From a virus, in the IMG/VR virus record IMGVR_UViG_3300042988_000668, positions 1 to 25,196 of that record: DNA of 25,196 bases; one strand, 5' to 3'. The position numbers and the translations under genes were made by a program. Of the stretch, positions 5,804 through 13,504 are shown one piece after another. How positions within the stretch are numbered: position 1 is the first letter of the stretch; every line of letters starts with the position of its first letter. The notes beneath the pieces were generated by a model. That model was not told where the DNA came from. It ran no database searches and was given only the letters and a program-made list of their open reading frames with translations.

Positions 5804-5981
5804 TAATGTAGATTAAGATTAGAGGTGCGGCTTTCTTCCAGTCTGAGATAATTGAATTAATCAATGCTGGATCTAGCTCTGCTGCTGCTAAAAATATAGC
5901 AACGTGAGAAAGTAAGTTTTCTACCGTAGACTGAAGGTAGCGCTTAGTAAAAAAATCTCGTACGGTTTCGATTCCAAACAT
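5754..5981 (-). CDS. 75-aa membrane-associated protein, holin-like candidate
   Basis: A 75-residue protein with a strong ribosome binding site (AAGGAG seven bases before the ATG at 5981). A moderately hydrophobic stretch at about residues 22-38 and a stronger one at about 49-65 (APLILIYIIKQLL) are separated by a charged 'SDWKK' turn, with basic ends. This resembles a small two-helix membrane protein, and it closes a lysis-type gene group. A holin or holin-accessory role is possible but rests on position and size. The end overlaps the convergent gene at 5627-5803. Confidence 0.65.
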   Translation of the reverse strand: MFGIETVRDFFTKRYLQSTVENLLSHVAIFLAAAELDPALINSIISDWKKAAPLILIYIIKQLLSYKKIQATVVK

Positions 5982-6075
5982 TTTTAATTCTCCTTATAAT
6001 CCACAGTAAAGGTTTACTAAAGTCCACATACAGCCAGGGCTTTTTACTCTCATTCCATTCATCATCATTTGCCAT
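5944..6075 (-). CDS. 43-aa nested basic amphipathic peptide
   Basis: An ORF whose ATG at 6075 lies inside the last codons of the lipoprotein gene (stop at 6065) and whose end overlaps the start of the 75-aa gene. There is no Shine-Dalgarno sequence, so expression would rely on translational coupling. The peptide is acidic for its first ten residues, then has 'FSKPLLWIIRRIKNVW' and an Arg-rich tail. That is amphipathic and cationic, as in membrane-disrupting peptides. Alternative in-frame ATGs exist at 6108 and 6105. It may be real or fortuitous. Confidence 0.42.
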   Translation of the reverse strand: MANDDEWNESKKPWLYVDFSKPLLWIIRRIKNVWNRNRTRFFY

Positions 6076-6280
6076 TGGTAGTTGTCGTTGTTGAAGTATT
6101 CCCATCATTAGAGCTAGTCTGGTCGTTATCCTCAATAGTAGATACTACCGAGTCGTTATCTTCTGAGATTGTCTGACTAGAGTCGTTGTTAGAGTCTTGG
6201 TTGTAGGTATCATTCTGATACTCTAAGCCATCTCCGCAACCAACTAACGCAAGTAATGCAAGTAATATAATCGCTTTCAT
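6065..6280 (-). CDS. 71-aa acidic lipoprotein
   Basis: The ATG at 6280 overlaps the previous stop (ATGA) and has AGGAGG upstream. The first 15 residues form a type II signal peptide with lipobox LVGC (12-15); the +2 residue is Gly, compatible with outer-membrane sorting. The mature chain is low-complexity, rich in Asp, Asn, Ser and Thr, with a run of six threonines near the end. Its position after a transglycosylase suggests an outer-membrane lysis partner (o-spanin position). Unlike typical o-spanins it is acidic rather than proline-rich, so that role is uncertain. Confidence 0.72.
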   Translation of the reverse strand: MKAIILLALLALVGCGDGLEYQNDTYNQDSNNDSSQTISEDNDSVVSTIEDNDQTSSNDGNTSTTTTTNGK

Positions 6281-6414
6281 TTAGCCTCCTGGTTAGATTT
6301 AGACTCGCTGACTTGCTTTGTGTCGACTGTTTTATCAGACCAGCCAAGACTAGCTGTTGCATGGAATGATCCACACGCTGAGAGTAACAAGAATAACGGA
6401 ATTAGGTGTTTCAT
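6277..6414 (-). CDS. 45-aa lipoprotein
   Basis: A small gene directly after the transglycosylase stop, with TTGAGG a few bases before the ATG at 6414. The peptide starts MKHLIPLFLLLSAC, with lipobox LSAC at residues 11-14. The remaining 31 residues are polar. Its stop overlaps the next lipoprotein ATG, so the two lipoproteins are likely translationally coupled. Such paired small exported proteins are typical of phage lysis or spanin units. The signal peptide resembles that of the early lipoprotein at 1473-1643 (both start MKHLI). The precise role is unknown. Confidence 0.68.
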   Translation of the reverse strand: MKHLIPLFLLLSACGSFHATASLGWSDKTVDTKQVSESKSNQEAK

Positions 6415-6419
6415 AAGCC

Positions 6420-6968
6420 TCAAAGGGTTATTAGTTTTTCAATCTCTTTAGACTCAATTCTGGCAATCACCTTATCAGCGTAAGCTGTAGCGCCATGTTG
6501 GTCAACCCAATTTCGACCAGCGTTGTAAGCGGATAGCGCCTTTCGGTAATCACCGCGATAGTGTTTTAGGTTTTCTGACAACACCTTACAACCAATTTGA
6601 ATGTTTTTTTCTGGCTCAAATAGTTCTGGTAAATAGCCCTCAAAGCCATGTTCTACGGCAGTTTCTCCCATAACTTGCATGAGGCCATACGATACTGCTC
6701 TTAGGCGTATTTCAGAATCAAAGCTAATATTCTTATGGAATGGCCCAGGAAGGCTTGAAGGAAGTTTGTGCGCTAAGTACTTCTCAAAGAATCCATCTTC
6801 ATACCGGAATGCGTACCGATTCCCCCCAGACTCTTGTAGGATTACAGCAGCTACAACTTCACGCGCAAGGCCGTACTGCGTAGCGTATCCCCGGATTGCA
6901 ATTTCATAAGGTTTGGGTGTTGGCTCTTTAGTAAGAACTAATGACATAAGAACCGCTAAAAGTTTCAT
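6420..6968 (-). CDS. Lytic transglycosylase (endolysin candidate)
   Basis: A 182-residue protein with an SLT-type lysozyme-like domain. The catalytic glutamate is E46 in 'ILQESGG', followed by 'YGLMQVMGETA' (about 94-104) and 'ALSAYNAG' (about 144-151). These are the three hallmark motifs of family 1 lytic transglycosylases, which cleave the MurNAc-GlcNAc bond of peptidoglycan with formation of 1,6-anhydro-MurNAc. The N-terminus MKLLAVLMSLVLT is a short hydrophobic signal or anchor, implying Sec-dependent export. It starts four bases before the stop of the XhlA-like gene and is followed by lipoproteins, so it is likely the lysis enzyme. No other endolysin is visible. Confidence 0.88.
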   Translation of the reverse strand: MKLLAVLMSLVLTKEPTPKPYEIAIRGYATQYGLAREVVAAVILQESGGNRYAFRYEDGFFEKYLAHKLPSSLPGPFHKNISFDSEIRLRAVSYGLMQVMGETAVEHGFEGYLPELFEPEKNIQIGCKVLSENLKHYRGDYRKALSAYNAGRNWVDQHGATAYADKVIARIESKEIEKLITL

Positions 6969-7288
6969 TTAGGCATGGCTTGTAAAAACTCTACTGCCTT
7001 TACTCCAATTAGACCACATATTAAAAGTATGATAATTCTGTAAATCTTATCAGACTGACTTAGGATAACTCTTGCTAAAAGCCGATTCCCGATATTATTT
7101 TTAGTGAGTGCCTTTTTAATATCCTCATGCACGTTCTGCATAGAGTCCTGGTAGACTTTTTGATTTTGATTAAAAGCTTCAAATTCTTCTTTAATCCCTG
7201 TTAGTTCAGTAACAATGGTCTTATCAAAGTACTCACGCTGATCTTGGAACAAGACATCAATCTTTTGCCGTTGGCCATTAGCTTGCAT
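6965..7288 (-). CDS. XhlA-like coiled-coil protein with C-terminal TM
   Basis: A 107-residue protein. Residues about 5-75 are charged and helical with coiled-coil character. Residues about 82-102 form one hydrophobic segment (IYRIIILLICGLIGVKAVEF) near the C-terminus. This layout matches haemolysin XhlA-type phage proteins, which sit in the inner membrane and act with a holin and endolysin. Its stop overlaps the transglycosylase start and its ATG overlaps the stop of the ejection protein gene. A holin or holin-partner role is likely, though family membership is judged by architecture only. Confidence 0.72.
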   Translation of the reverse strand: MQANGQRQKIDVLFQDQREYFDKTIVTELTGIKEEFEAFNQNQKVYQDSMQNVHEDIKKALTKNNIGNRLLARVILSQSDKIYRIIILLICGLIGVKAVEFLQAMPK

Positions 7289-9384
7289 TAGGCTAGATCC
7301 TTTTTGTAATGATTTAAAACAGACGTTGCATACTGCCTACCCACTGGCCCTAAGAATCTACGAATATCAGCGAGGGTTTTTCCCTTATGGATCTTCAGCA
7401 GGTTCTTCACTCGGCCTTCTCCAGAGTGGTACGCTGTCAGAGCAAGCTCAACATCTCCGTTAAACTCTTTAAGGAGCTTTTGAAGGTAGTACGTTCCAAG
7501 TTGAATATTTGTCTCTGGGTCTTTTAAGTCAACTTTTGACAAGCCCAGCTCTTTAGCAAGTTGCTTTGCAGTTGCTGGCATAATCTGCATTAATCCAGTT
7601 GCACCAACGTTAGACTTAGCATTAGGATTGCCGTTTGATTCCTGTTTAATCACCGCACGAATCAGCGGATGCGTTTTAATCCCTGCTGTCTGCTTTAACT
7701 CCTTTGTTGTTGGCTTTGGAGCAAGGGAGGCTTGAAGGCTTTGAGCAACATCAAGGGCATCGCCTTGGCGAATTGTTGGTTTGGATTCTGAGACTCTTTG
7801 AGTTGGAGCTTTTTTAGGATTGTTAGCACTTGCTGTTGTTACAGTTCCAATAGCTTTTGTTGGAAGTTTAGTTGCTTGATCTGCAAGCCAAGCACCAGCT
7901 TTTGCTGCCTTTAATGCTTGAACTGGAATGGTATTCTTAACAACACTTGCTATACGTTCAGCGACTACCAGTGGGGCAATCGCAGGGGCAGCATAACTTG
8001 TTACACCAGCAGCTGCATTTTTAGGTAACGATAAAACATCTTTTAATCCGCCTTGGAACCCAAACTTTTTAGAGGCATTAAATGCCTTAGTTTCAAAATG
8101 AGAGGCCGCAGAATAAGCTTTATTAGCATCTTTAAATGCAGTTCCAATTTCTGGGATATTAGCAATCTTTCCTAGTGCTTCAACTTTACCAGTTAGTGAT
8201 TCAGCAATAGAACCATAAAGCTGATTAGCAAAGTTTTGGACTACTTGTTCTTCTGATGGAAGTCCTTTGTTAAATGCAGATTTGTTTATTTCTCCGTACT
8301 TTGTTTTTAAAGTTTTTAAATCTGCAACAGTTTTGCCTGAGCTGTTCCATTCATCAACAACGCCGGACATTTTTTTCGCAAGTCTCTCTGCAAGTGCTGG
8401 ATCTAGCTTTGCATGTTCTGCAATAAAATTAATTTGTGGTGTGAAATCTGGTTCAGTAGCAACTAGGTATGCTCCTTTTGTTTGTGGAGGGAGATCCATA
8501 TTATCTAAAAAAGCTTGCTCAATATTAGCAGCATTATCAATTGCGTTTCCAAGTTTTACACCTTGCTCTCCTTTAAAGACAGAAACTCGATTGGCTATCT
8601 TAGCAGGGGAATCAGTTATTTTTGTTCTATCAAAGAATCCAGCATCTCTTAAATCAGCAGCTTTTTGTTGATTGACTCCAACTTGCGAGCCACCTTCAAC
8701 TGGTCTTTTGGATTTAAGACCAGTATCATCTACGAATCCAGCAATCTTATCTTTAAGAATTGGGTTATAACCAACTAATTCATTCTCAATTCCCTTAGCA
8801 ACTTTATTCATGCCTAGAGATGTTCCTTTAGCGGCTAGGCCAACACCTTTGGCGATTGCTGTTCCAGCAAGGCCCATTCCAGTATTACGCCCTAAATCCG
8901 ACATATCCTGTTCCGCCGTTGTTGGCGCATCAGCACCAGTAGCTTGATTGAGTTTGTTGAATCCAAGTAATCCAGCAGCGCCACCCAAAGCAGCCCCAAG
9001 AGTTGCACCAGCAGGGATTGATAAGCCAAAAGTAAAAGGCGCTAATGGAGTTCCAAGAGTAGCTCCAGTACTTCCACCAACACCAGCACCAGCAATACCA
9101 GAGGCAATCGAGCCAGTTCCACGAAGAGTTTTTTCTAATGTTCCATCCTTTAGTGAGCTTACAGGGCTAGTAATTGAATCATAAACATTTCCAAGTCCAC
9201 TTGGGATTGAAGTTACTGCATCATACAACGCTCCAGGGGTATCTTTCACACCTTGCCATGCACTAGATAAAAAACCAGCTGGTTCTGGTTGATCAAAGTC
9301 AGCTTCAGTAAAGATAGTTTTTGATACCGGACTTGTTATAGATGGCGCTGGATCAAAATCTGCTTCAGTAAAAAGTGTTCCCAT
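7288..9384 (-). CDS. Ejection/internal virion protein with C-terminal transglycosylase
   Basis: A 698-residue protein. The N-terminus carries a repeated motif FTEADFD (residues 5-11 and 25-31). Residues about 92-145 are Gly/Ala-rich and hydrophobic, suited to membrane insertion. A long, mostly helical middle follows. Residues about 565-698 form an SLT domain with catalytic E582 ('IKQESNG'), 'GLMQIMP' (597-603) and 'AYHSG' (651-655). Podophage ejection proteins (for example T7 gp16) combine a muralytic domain with membrane-conduit segments, but in T7 that domain is N-terminal, whereas here it is C-terminal. Its gene neighbours are other ejection-type proteins. It would breach peptidoglycan during DNA entry. 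Confidence 0.85.
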   Translation of the reverse strand: MGTLFTEADFDPAPSITSPVSKTIFTEADFDQPEPAGFLSSAWQGVKDTPGALYDAVTSIPSGLGNVYDSITSPVSSLKDGTLEKTLRGTGSIASGIAGAGVGGSTGATLGTPLAPFTFGLSIPAGATLGAALGGAAGLLGFNKLNQATGADAPTTAEQDMSDLGRNTGMGLAGTAIAKGVGLAAKGTSLGMNKVAKGIENELVGYNPILKDKIAGFVDDTGLKSKRPVEGGSQVGVNQQKAADLRDAGFFDRTKITDSPAKIANRVSVFKGEQGVKLGNAIDNAANIEQAFLDNMDLPPQTKGAYLVATEPDFTPQINFIAEHAKLDPALAERLAKKMSGVVDEWNSSGKTVADLKTLKTKYGEINKSAFNKGLPSEEQVVQNFANQLYGSIAESLTGKVEALGKIANIPEIGTAFKDANKAYSAASHFETKAFNASKKFGFQGGLKDVLSLPKNAAAGVTSYAAPAIAPLVVAERIASVVKNTIPVQALKAAKAGAWLADQATKLPTKAIGTVTTASANNPKKAPTQRVSESKPTIRQGDALDVAQSLQASLAPKPTTKELKQTAGIKTHPLIRAVIKQESNGNPNAKSNVGATGLMQIMPATAKQLAKELGLSKVDLKDPETNIQLGTYYLQKLLKEFNGDVELALTAYHSGEGRVKNLLKIHKGKTLADIRRFLGPVGRQYATSVLNHYKKDLA

Positions 9385-10532
9385 TAATCCACCGACTCAT
9401 ATTGACCATTACCTAAATCTCTAACTTGGATTGGAACACCTTTGATGTATTTGGTTACAATATTACTTGAAGCTGGTTGAGCATATTTCTGAAGTTGTGA
9501 TTCTAAATCTCCTGAAGCCATAGCCTTAGCCCCTTCAATAACTCCAAGCTTTTGTTGAGCAAAAATGCTTTGAGCCTGTTGAATAAGTCCTTTAATTTTA
9601 GCAGGTGGAATAGTCCAATCTCCTTGAATAATCTTCTTATAGGTTGCAGCATCATAATCAGTTGGCCTAGCCCCTTCAACCGCTTTTGTAATCGTCCTGG
9701 CAAGAAGATCTAATTTCGCTTGAAGTTTTCCAGCATCAGATGCTGAAAAGTTTTTCTTTAATTGAAATTCAACAGTTCCGGTTTTATCAAACTTTTGGTC
9801 AATATCAGCAACAACATTATCCATTGTTTTCATTAGACCAGCGGTTTCTTGAAGTTCTCTACGGCCAGTCTCACCAAGTAAGTCTAATGGAATTCCGCCA
9901 GTAGCAACGCGTTCTGCATCTAATTGTGCTTGCCGTTCAGCAGCCGCAATTTCACCCTTAGCTTTTGCAATACTAGGATCTACTATTAGTTGCCCACCTT
10001 CAGACGTTCCAACAATACCAAGATCCGCTTTAGCACGTTCAAGAGCTTTTCGTTTTTCAAAATCAATTGCTTCAGTGCTATACTTATAAAGAGCCTTATC
10101 AGCTTCCTTTTGCTTAGCAGCATTAACCGCGACTTCTGAATATGGAAGTAGCGCCTTTTGCATATCTAACTCACGAAGCTTTTCCTCCTGAGCATTCTGT
10201 GCCGACAATGCGGTCAATAATGCCTGAGCTTGGATCTGCTTAGCGGTCATATCCTCTGGTCGTTCAGCAGAAGTGAATGAGGGGCTAGAGCTAGAAAACG
10301 GAGAGCTTTTCGCATCAAGATACATTTCATCAGCAGCTGAATCACGCCCAAGGCCCATGAGAGTTCCAGAGCCTAGGCCTTGGAGTAATGGAAGTAAGAA
10401 CGCTTGAGTCGAACTAGTTGCGGTAGGAAGCTGAGATTGTGCAAGTGCAGCACCACCCATGTAGAACGGACTACGCTTGAGATATTCTTCTTCAGAAGCT
10501 AAGCCTGCAAGTTGCGAGTATAGGTCAACCAT
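9384..10532 (-). CDS. Helical internal virion/ejection protein candidate
   Basis: A 382-residue protein. The N-terminal 90 residues have a short hydrophobic, Gly-rich part followed by a Ser/Pro-rich linker. Residues about 95-230 are Ala/Glu/Lys-rich helices. The C-terminal part ends in a beta-like '[18 protein letters not shown]'. No enzyme motif is visible. It lies between the transglycosylase-bearing ejection protein and a Gln-rich protein, with start/stop overlaps (TAATG) on both sides. The set resembles a three- or four-gene ejection unit. The function is inferred from position and composition. Confidence 0.72.
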   Translation of the reverse strand: MVDLYSQLAGLASEEEYLKRSPFYMGGAALAQSQLPTATSSTQAFLLPLLQGLGSGTLMGLGRDSAADEMYLDAKSSPFSSSSPSFTSAERPEDMTAKQIQAQALLTALSAQNAQEEKLRELDMQKALLPYSEVAVNAAKQKEADKALYKYSTEAIDFEKRKALERAKADLGIVGTSEGGQLIVDPSIAKAKGEIAAAERQAQLDAERVATGGIPLDLLGETGRRELQETAGLMKTMDNVVADIDQKFDKTGTVEFQLKKNFSASDAGKLQAKLDLLARTITKAVEGARPTDYDAATYKKIIQGDWTIPPAKIKGLIQQAQSIFAQQKLGVIEGAKAMASGDLESQLQKYAQPASSNIVTKYIKGVPIQVRDLGNGQYESVD

Positions 10533-11455
10533 TACTTAAAGCCCCCTGTTGCCCATCCACCAAGAACAGCACCACCTACTTGCCCTAGAATACTAGCATA
10601 CGGATTAGGCTGCTTAGGCGTTGGATTAGCTTGCTGTTGAAGCTGAATCTGGTACTGGTCATACTCTTGCGGAGAGCTGAATCCGTACTGCGCCCAAACT
10701 GGTTGAGAGCCTCCACCGCCCCCGCCACCTTTCATAGCGGCCATAGCCATTTGAGCTTGAATCTGCGCCTGGGTCTGAGCCATCGAAGCATCCTCTGCTT
10801 GCTTCTGCATACCGCGCTGTTGGCTATACTGAAGATTCTGCATCGGCATTTGAGAGCGAGCGCCCATAAGATTGCTATAGTCTGAGAGCGCCTGGTTGCG
10901 CTGCTGTAAGCCTTCAGTAATGTAGTTCCCACGAGCCTGGGTTCCTACGTTAAACAGGCTTGAGGCGCCAGAAATGGCGTTCTGCTGACCACTAGCAAAG
11001 GCTTGAGTGCGAGCATCATTCTGAGATTGCTTCATCAATTGCTTTTGCTGATTGTACAACTCAGAGCCAACAGGTATTCCGCGATTAGCCATTTGTTGCT
11101 CGAAGTCCTCTGCTTCCTGTTGGAAGTTCGGGTTCATGCGCTGGTCGTAGGCATTGGCGTACGTTCCCATCTGGTTATTCACCCATTGATTGTAGTCACC
11201 AGTTACAGGAGCCTGAGGGCCACCGGCGTAATCAAAAGGCTGAGAATAAGACTGTTCAATCCCAGGCATCTGTTTAAGAGCTGTATCCCCAAGACCAATG
11301 TCACCAGTATTAGTTTGATTGATCGTCTTAGTTTGACGCTTATTTAAGTACTGGTACTTAGGCTGCCTTGGCTCTTTTCGCTTAGTCGAAGGCTTACTCC
11401 CTTTTGGAGGCTCTGCGGTTAGACCACTAGCTTGTCTTTTAGTTGATGCTGGCAT
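10532..11455 (-). CDS. Gln-rich internal virion protein candidate
   Basis: A 307-residue protein of very low complexity, rich in Gln, Met, Ala and Gly. It has a basic N-terminus, then 'MANRGIPVGSELYNQQ' around residues 120-136, a pattern I recognise from podophage structural proteins of unknown function. A Gly run (GGGGGGG) near residue 245 precedes a Gln-rich tail and a Gly-rich end. Its N-terminus is related to that of the 180-aa protein at 11462-12004 (R-Q-x2-G-[IL]-T-A-x-P-P ... P-S-T-[KR]-R). It is likely packaged in the virion and ejected with DNA. No enzyme motif is present. Confidence 0.72.
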   Translation of the reverse strand: MPASTKRQASGLTAEPPKGSKPSTKRKEPRQPKYQYLNKRQTKTINQTNTGDIGLGDTALKQMPGIEQSYSQPFDYAGGPQAPVTGDYNQWVNNQMGTYANAYDQRMNPNFQQEAEDFEQQMANRGIPVGSELYNQQKQLMKQSQNDARTQAFASGQQNAISGASSLFNVGTQARGNYITEGLQQRNQALSDYSNLMGARSQMPMQNLQYSQQRGMQKQAEDASMAQTQAQIQAQMAMAAMKGGGGGGGSQPVWAQYGFSSPQEYDQYQIQLQQQANPTPKQPNPYASILGQVGGAVLGGWATGGFK

Positions 11456-11461
11456 GGGTTA

Positions 11462-12004
11462 TTACTTGTAATAGTAGTTTTGAGGATTCATTGGCATTCC
11501 CTTCCAAGAATCTTGAGCTGGTCGAGAGGCTTGTTCCTGCAAACCAGGCCATTGGCCAGGCTGAAAAGGCATTGGGCCATTGCCAAACCCAGGTTGGTAG
11601 CCACCAAAATTAGGATACTGCATAGGCTGCCCCATTCCCTGAGCTTGATTCCAAGGCTGCGGATTGCCTTGCTGCTGAGGTTGCTGTTGTTGAGACTGTT
11701 GCTGTTGTGGGTGGCGGTTCATCCACTCCTGACGTGCTGCGATTCTATTAGGGTCGCCCTGACCAGAGTTCAGCTTCTGCTGAAGGGCTACCTGGCGTGG
11801 ATCAACAGTTGGTCGTGCCATTGGCATTTGTTGTTGTGGCATGGCGTTAGGATTCATCCCTTGAGGGCGCATCTCCATTCCAGGCATAGGCCTGGCAATA
11901 GGAGTGCCATCAGGCCGAAACTGTCGTCTTGTAGATGGTTGAGAGCCTTGTCTAACCTGTGGAGGTTGAGCCGTAATTCCAACACCTTGTCTATTCAATG
12001 CCAT
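11462..12004 (-). CDS. Pro/Gln-rich disordered virion protein candidate
   Basis: A 180-residue protein dominated by Pro, Gln, Met, Gly and Asn, with a poly-Gln-like stretch at about residues 99-113 and no hydrophobic core. Its first about 35 residues align with the N-terminus of the downstream 307-aa protein. It lies between tail nozzle and ejection protein genes. The composition implies intrinsic disorder. The shared N-terminus suggests a common docking or processing signal. A large ORF on the opposite strand is a shadow of this biased composition. Confidence 0.68.
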   Translation of the reverse strand: MALNRQGVGITAQPPQVRQGSQPSTRRQFRPDGTPIARPMPGMEMRPQGMNPNAMPQQQMPMARPTVDPRQVALQQKLNSGQGDPNRIAARQEWMNRHPQQQQSQQQQPQQQGNPQPWNQAQGMGQPMQYPNFGGYQPGFGNGPMPFQPGQWPGLQEQASRPAQDSWKGMPMNPQNYYYK

Positions 12005-12013
12005 AATTCCCCT

Positions 12014-13504
12014 TTAGGTGTACCCACCCTGATTATAAATCACTTCTATTGCTTGTAAACTCATTCTTTTTGTCGAGTAAGAGCCATCAATCCTGATTGA
12101 CGCACAACGCCCCATGCCATTAAGCCCCATTGTCGGCTGATAGAGCTTGTAGCTGGTATCTCCAGTTGTGGTTTCAGTATTTGTCGCTGTTACATCTTCA
12201 AAATCTACGTTCGCATCAAGCGTAAGACTTAGGTTTTCTGACTGGTAAACAATTGGCTTAGCTGAGACAAACTGCTTTAAATGCGCTCTGTCGCCGAAGT
12301 AGTTGTAGGCTGGGCGAAGCTTACAAGTTCTATTAGTGGCAGCATTAGTTAAAGGGTCTGTATCAACATATCCAGTCCAAGCCTTCATTACTCGGCCTTT
12401 AGTTGAACCAAAGTATAAATCTCCATTAAACACGCACCAGTGAAAAGCAGTAATTCCAGTCCATCTCCACCAACTACCAGTTACAGTATTCATTACAAAT
12501 TGCTCTGTACTAGCCCCAGAACTGGTAGGAATATTAAACACAAGCATATTGCCTTGAGGATAGAACACTCCACAAGCATAATCAGAATTAGATCCAACAC
12601 TAAGAATTTCTTTAAAGCTTGGGTTAATCTTATCCGACAAAGGAACAATATTTGGATCGCCTTTAAGAACATCTGACAACAGGATAATTCCTTGATAAGT
12701 CATAATAACAAGGTTTGCGCCCCAATAAATAAAGGAACGCGCTCCAATTGCAGGAGGCATATAAAACTGACCAACTAGCGACCAAGTTGTAGAGCCTGGA
12801 TAATCGCCCTGATAAAGCAAAACTTCCCCTTGATCAGAGATTGCAGCAAAATAAACTTGTCCATCAAGATTATTTTGCTGAACTGTTCCAATAAATAAGA
12901 GCTTCCCACCTAACTTGAAAAGAGATTGAAAATCAAAAGAAGTTGCTGCGCCAGTGATTGAATCTACTCCAAGATACCACATAGTTGCAGTAGACGCCTG
13001 AATGAAGTAAATGCGGTTCTTGTATGTTGTTGGGGTTCTAAGAGTAGTAACAGTAACCCCTGTAATCCCTAGAGCCACGTTAAAAGCAGACCCATTCCAA
13101 GTCGCGAGATAACTTGTACCTGCCGTAGTAATTGGAAACCAGATCCGATTCCTAAAATTTACAGTCCAAGTAGGAGAAGCAACAGGGAAGCCAGCATCAA
13201 TAAGACTGTTTACGGTAGCCCCTGCGGTACTAAAAATATATGTTTCACTAATATTATCTTGAGCCACTAAATGCTTAGTGCCATCTTGAGCATTAAATTC
13301 CCCAAGAGTAAGAACTTTTGTAGAGTCTGTAGTATCGGTTTGTGCAAAAGATGTTGTTCCTTTCCGAAGATCAACGCTTCCACCATCTGAGAAAAAGTTA
13401 ATCGCTTCTACTGCATACGATTCTTCCATCTCTGAAATTGGATCTTTAGTATTCCACCCTAAAACTGGAGGAAGGATAGTAGCTGATCGCGCAGTATCAA
13501 CCAT
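12014..13504 (-). CDS. Tail nozzle / packaged-DNA stabilisation-type protein
   Basis: A 496-residue beta-rich protein. The N-terminus 'ILPPVLGWNTKDPISEM' followed by 'AVEAINFFSDGGSVDLRKG' is the signature of podophage tail nozzle/tubular proteins (P22 gp10-like and related), which begin with a 'G.Nt...p...m....A....N.f.....v.lRkG' pattern. The rest consists of repeated W/Y-rich strands compatible with a beta-propeller. The protein would sit below the adaptor ring and close the DNA channel. Its position, two genes downstream of the adaptor, is as expected. Exact equivalence to gp10 or T7 gp12 cannot be settled here. Confidence 0.82.
   Translation of the reverse strand: MVDTARSATILPPVLGWNTKDPISEMEESYAVEAINFFSDGGSVDLRKGTTSFAQTDTTDSTKVLTLGEFNAQDGTKHLVAQDNISETYIFSTAGATVNSLIDAGFPVASPTWTVNFRNRIWFPITTAGTSYLATWNGSAFNVALGITGVTVTTLRTPTTYKNRIYFIQASTATMWYLGVDSITGAATSFDFQSLFKLGGKLLFIGTVQQNNLDGQVYFAAISDQGEVLLYQGDYPGSTTWSLVGQFYMPPAIGARSFIYWGANLVIMTYQGIILLSDVLKGDPNIVPLSDKINPSFKEILSVGSNSDYACGVFYPQGNMLVFNIPTSSGASTEQFVMNTVTGSWWRWTGITAFHWCVFNGDLYFGSTKGRVMKAWTGYVDTDPLTNAATNRTCKLRPAYNYFGDRAHLKQFVSAKPIVYQSENLSLTLDANVDFEDVTATNTETTTGDTSYKLYQPTMGLNGMGRCASIRIDGSYSTKRMSLQAIEVIYNQGGYT

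Noticed and set aside
8267-9184. Plus-strand ORFs of 134 and 78 codons
   Set aside because: Antisense shadows of the 698-aa ejection protein, isolated from other plus-strand genes.
11480-12058. 192-codon ORF on the plus strand
   Set aside because: It lies wholly opposite the Pro/Gln-rich gene, is Leu/Arg-rich as expected from complementing CAG/CCA codons, and has no ribosome binding site or neighbours on that strand.
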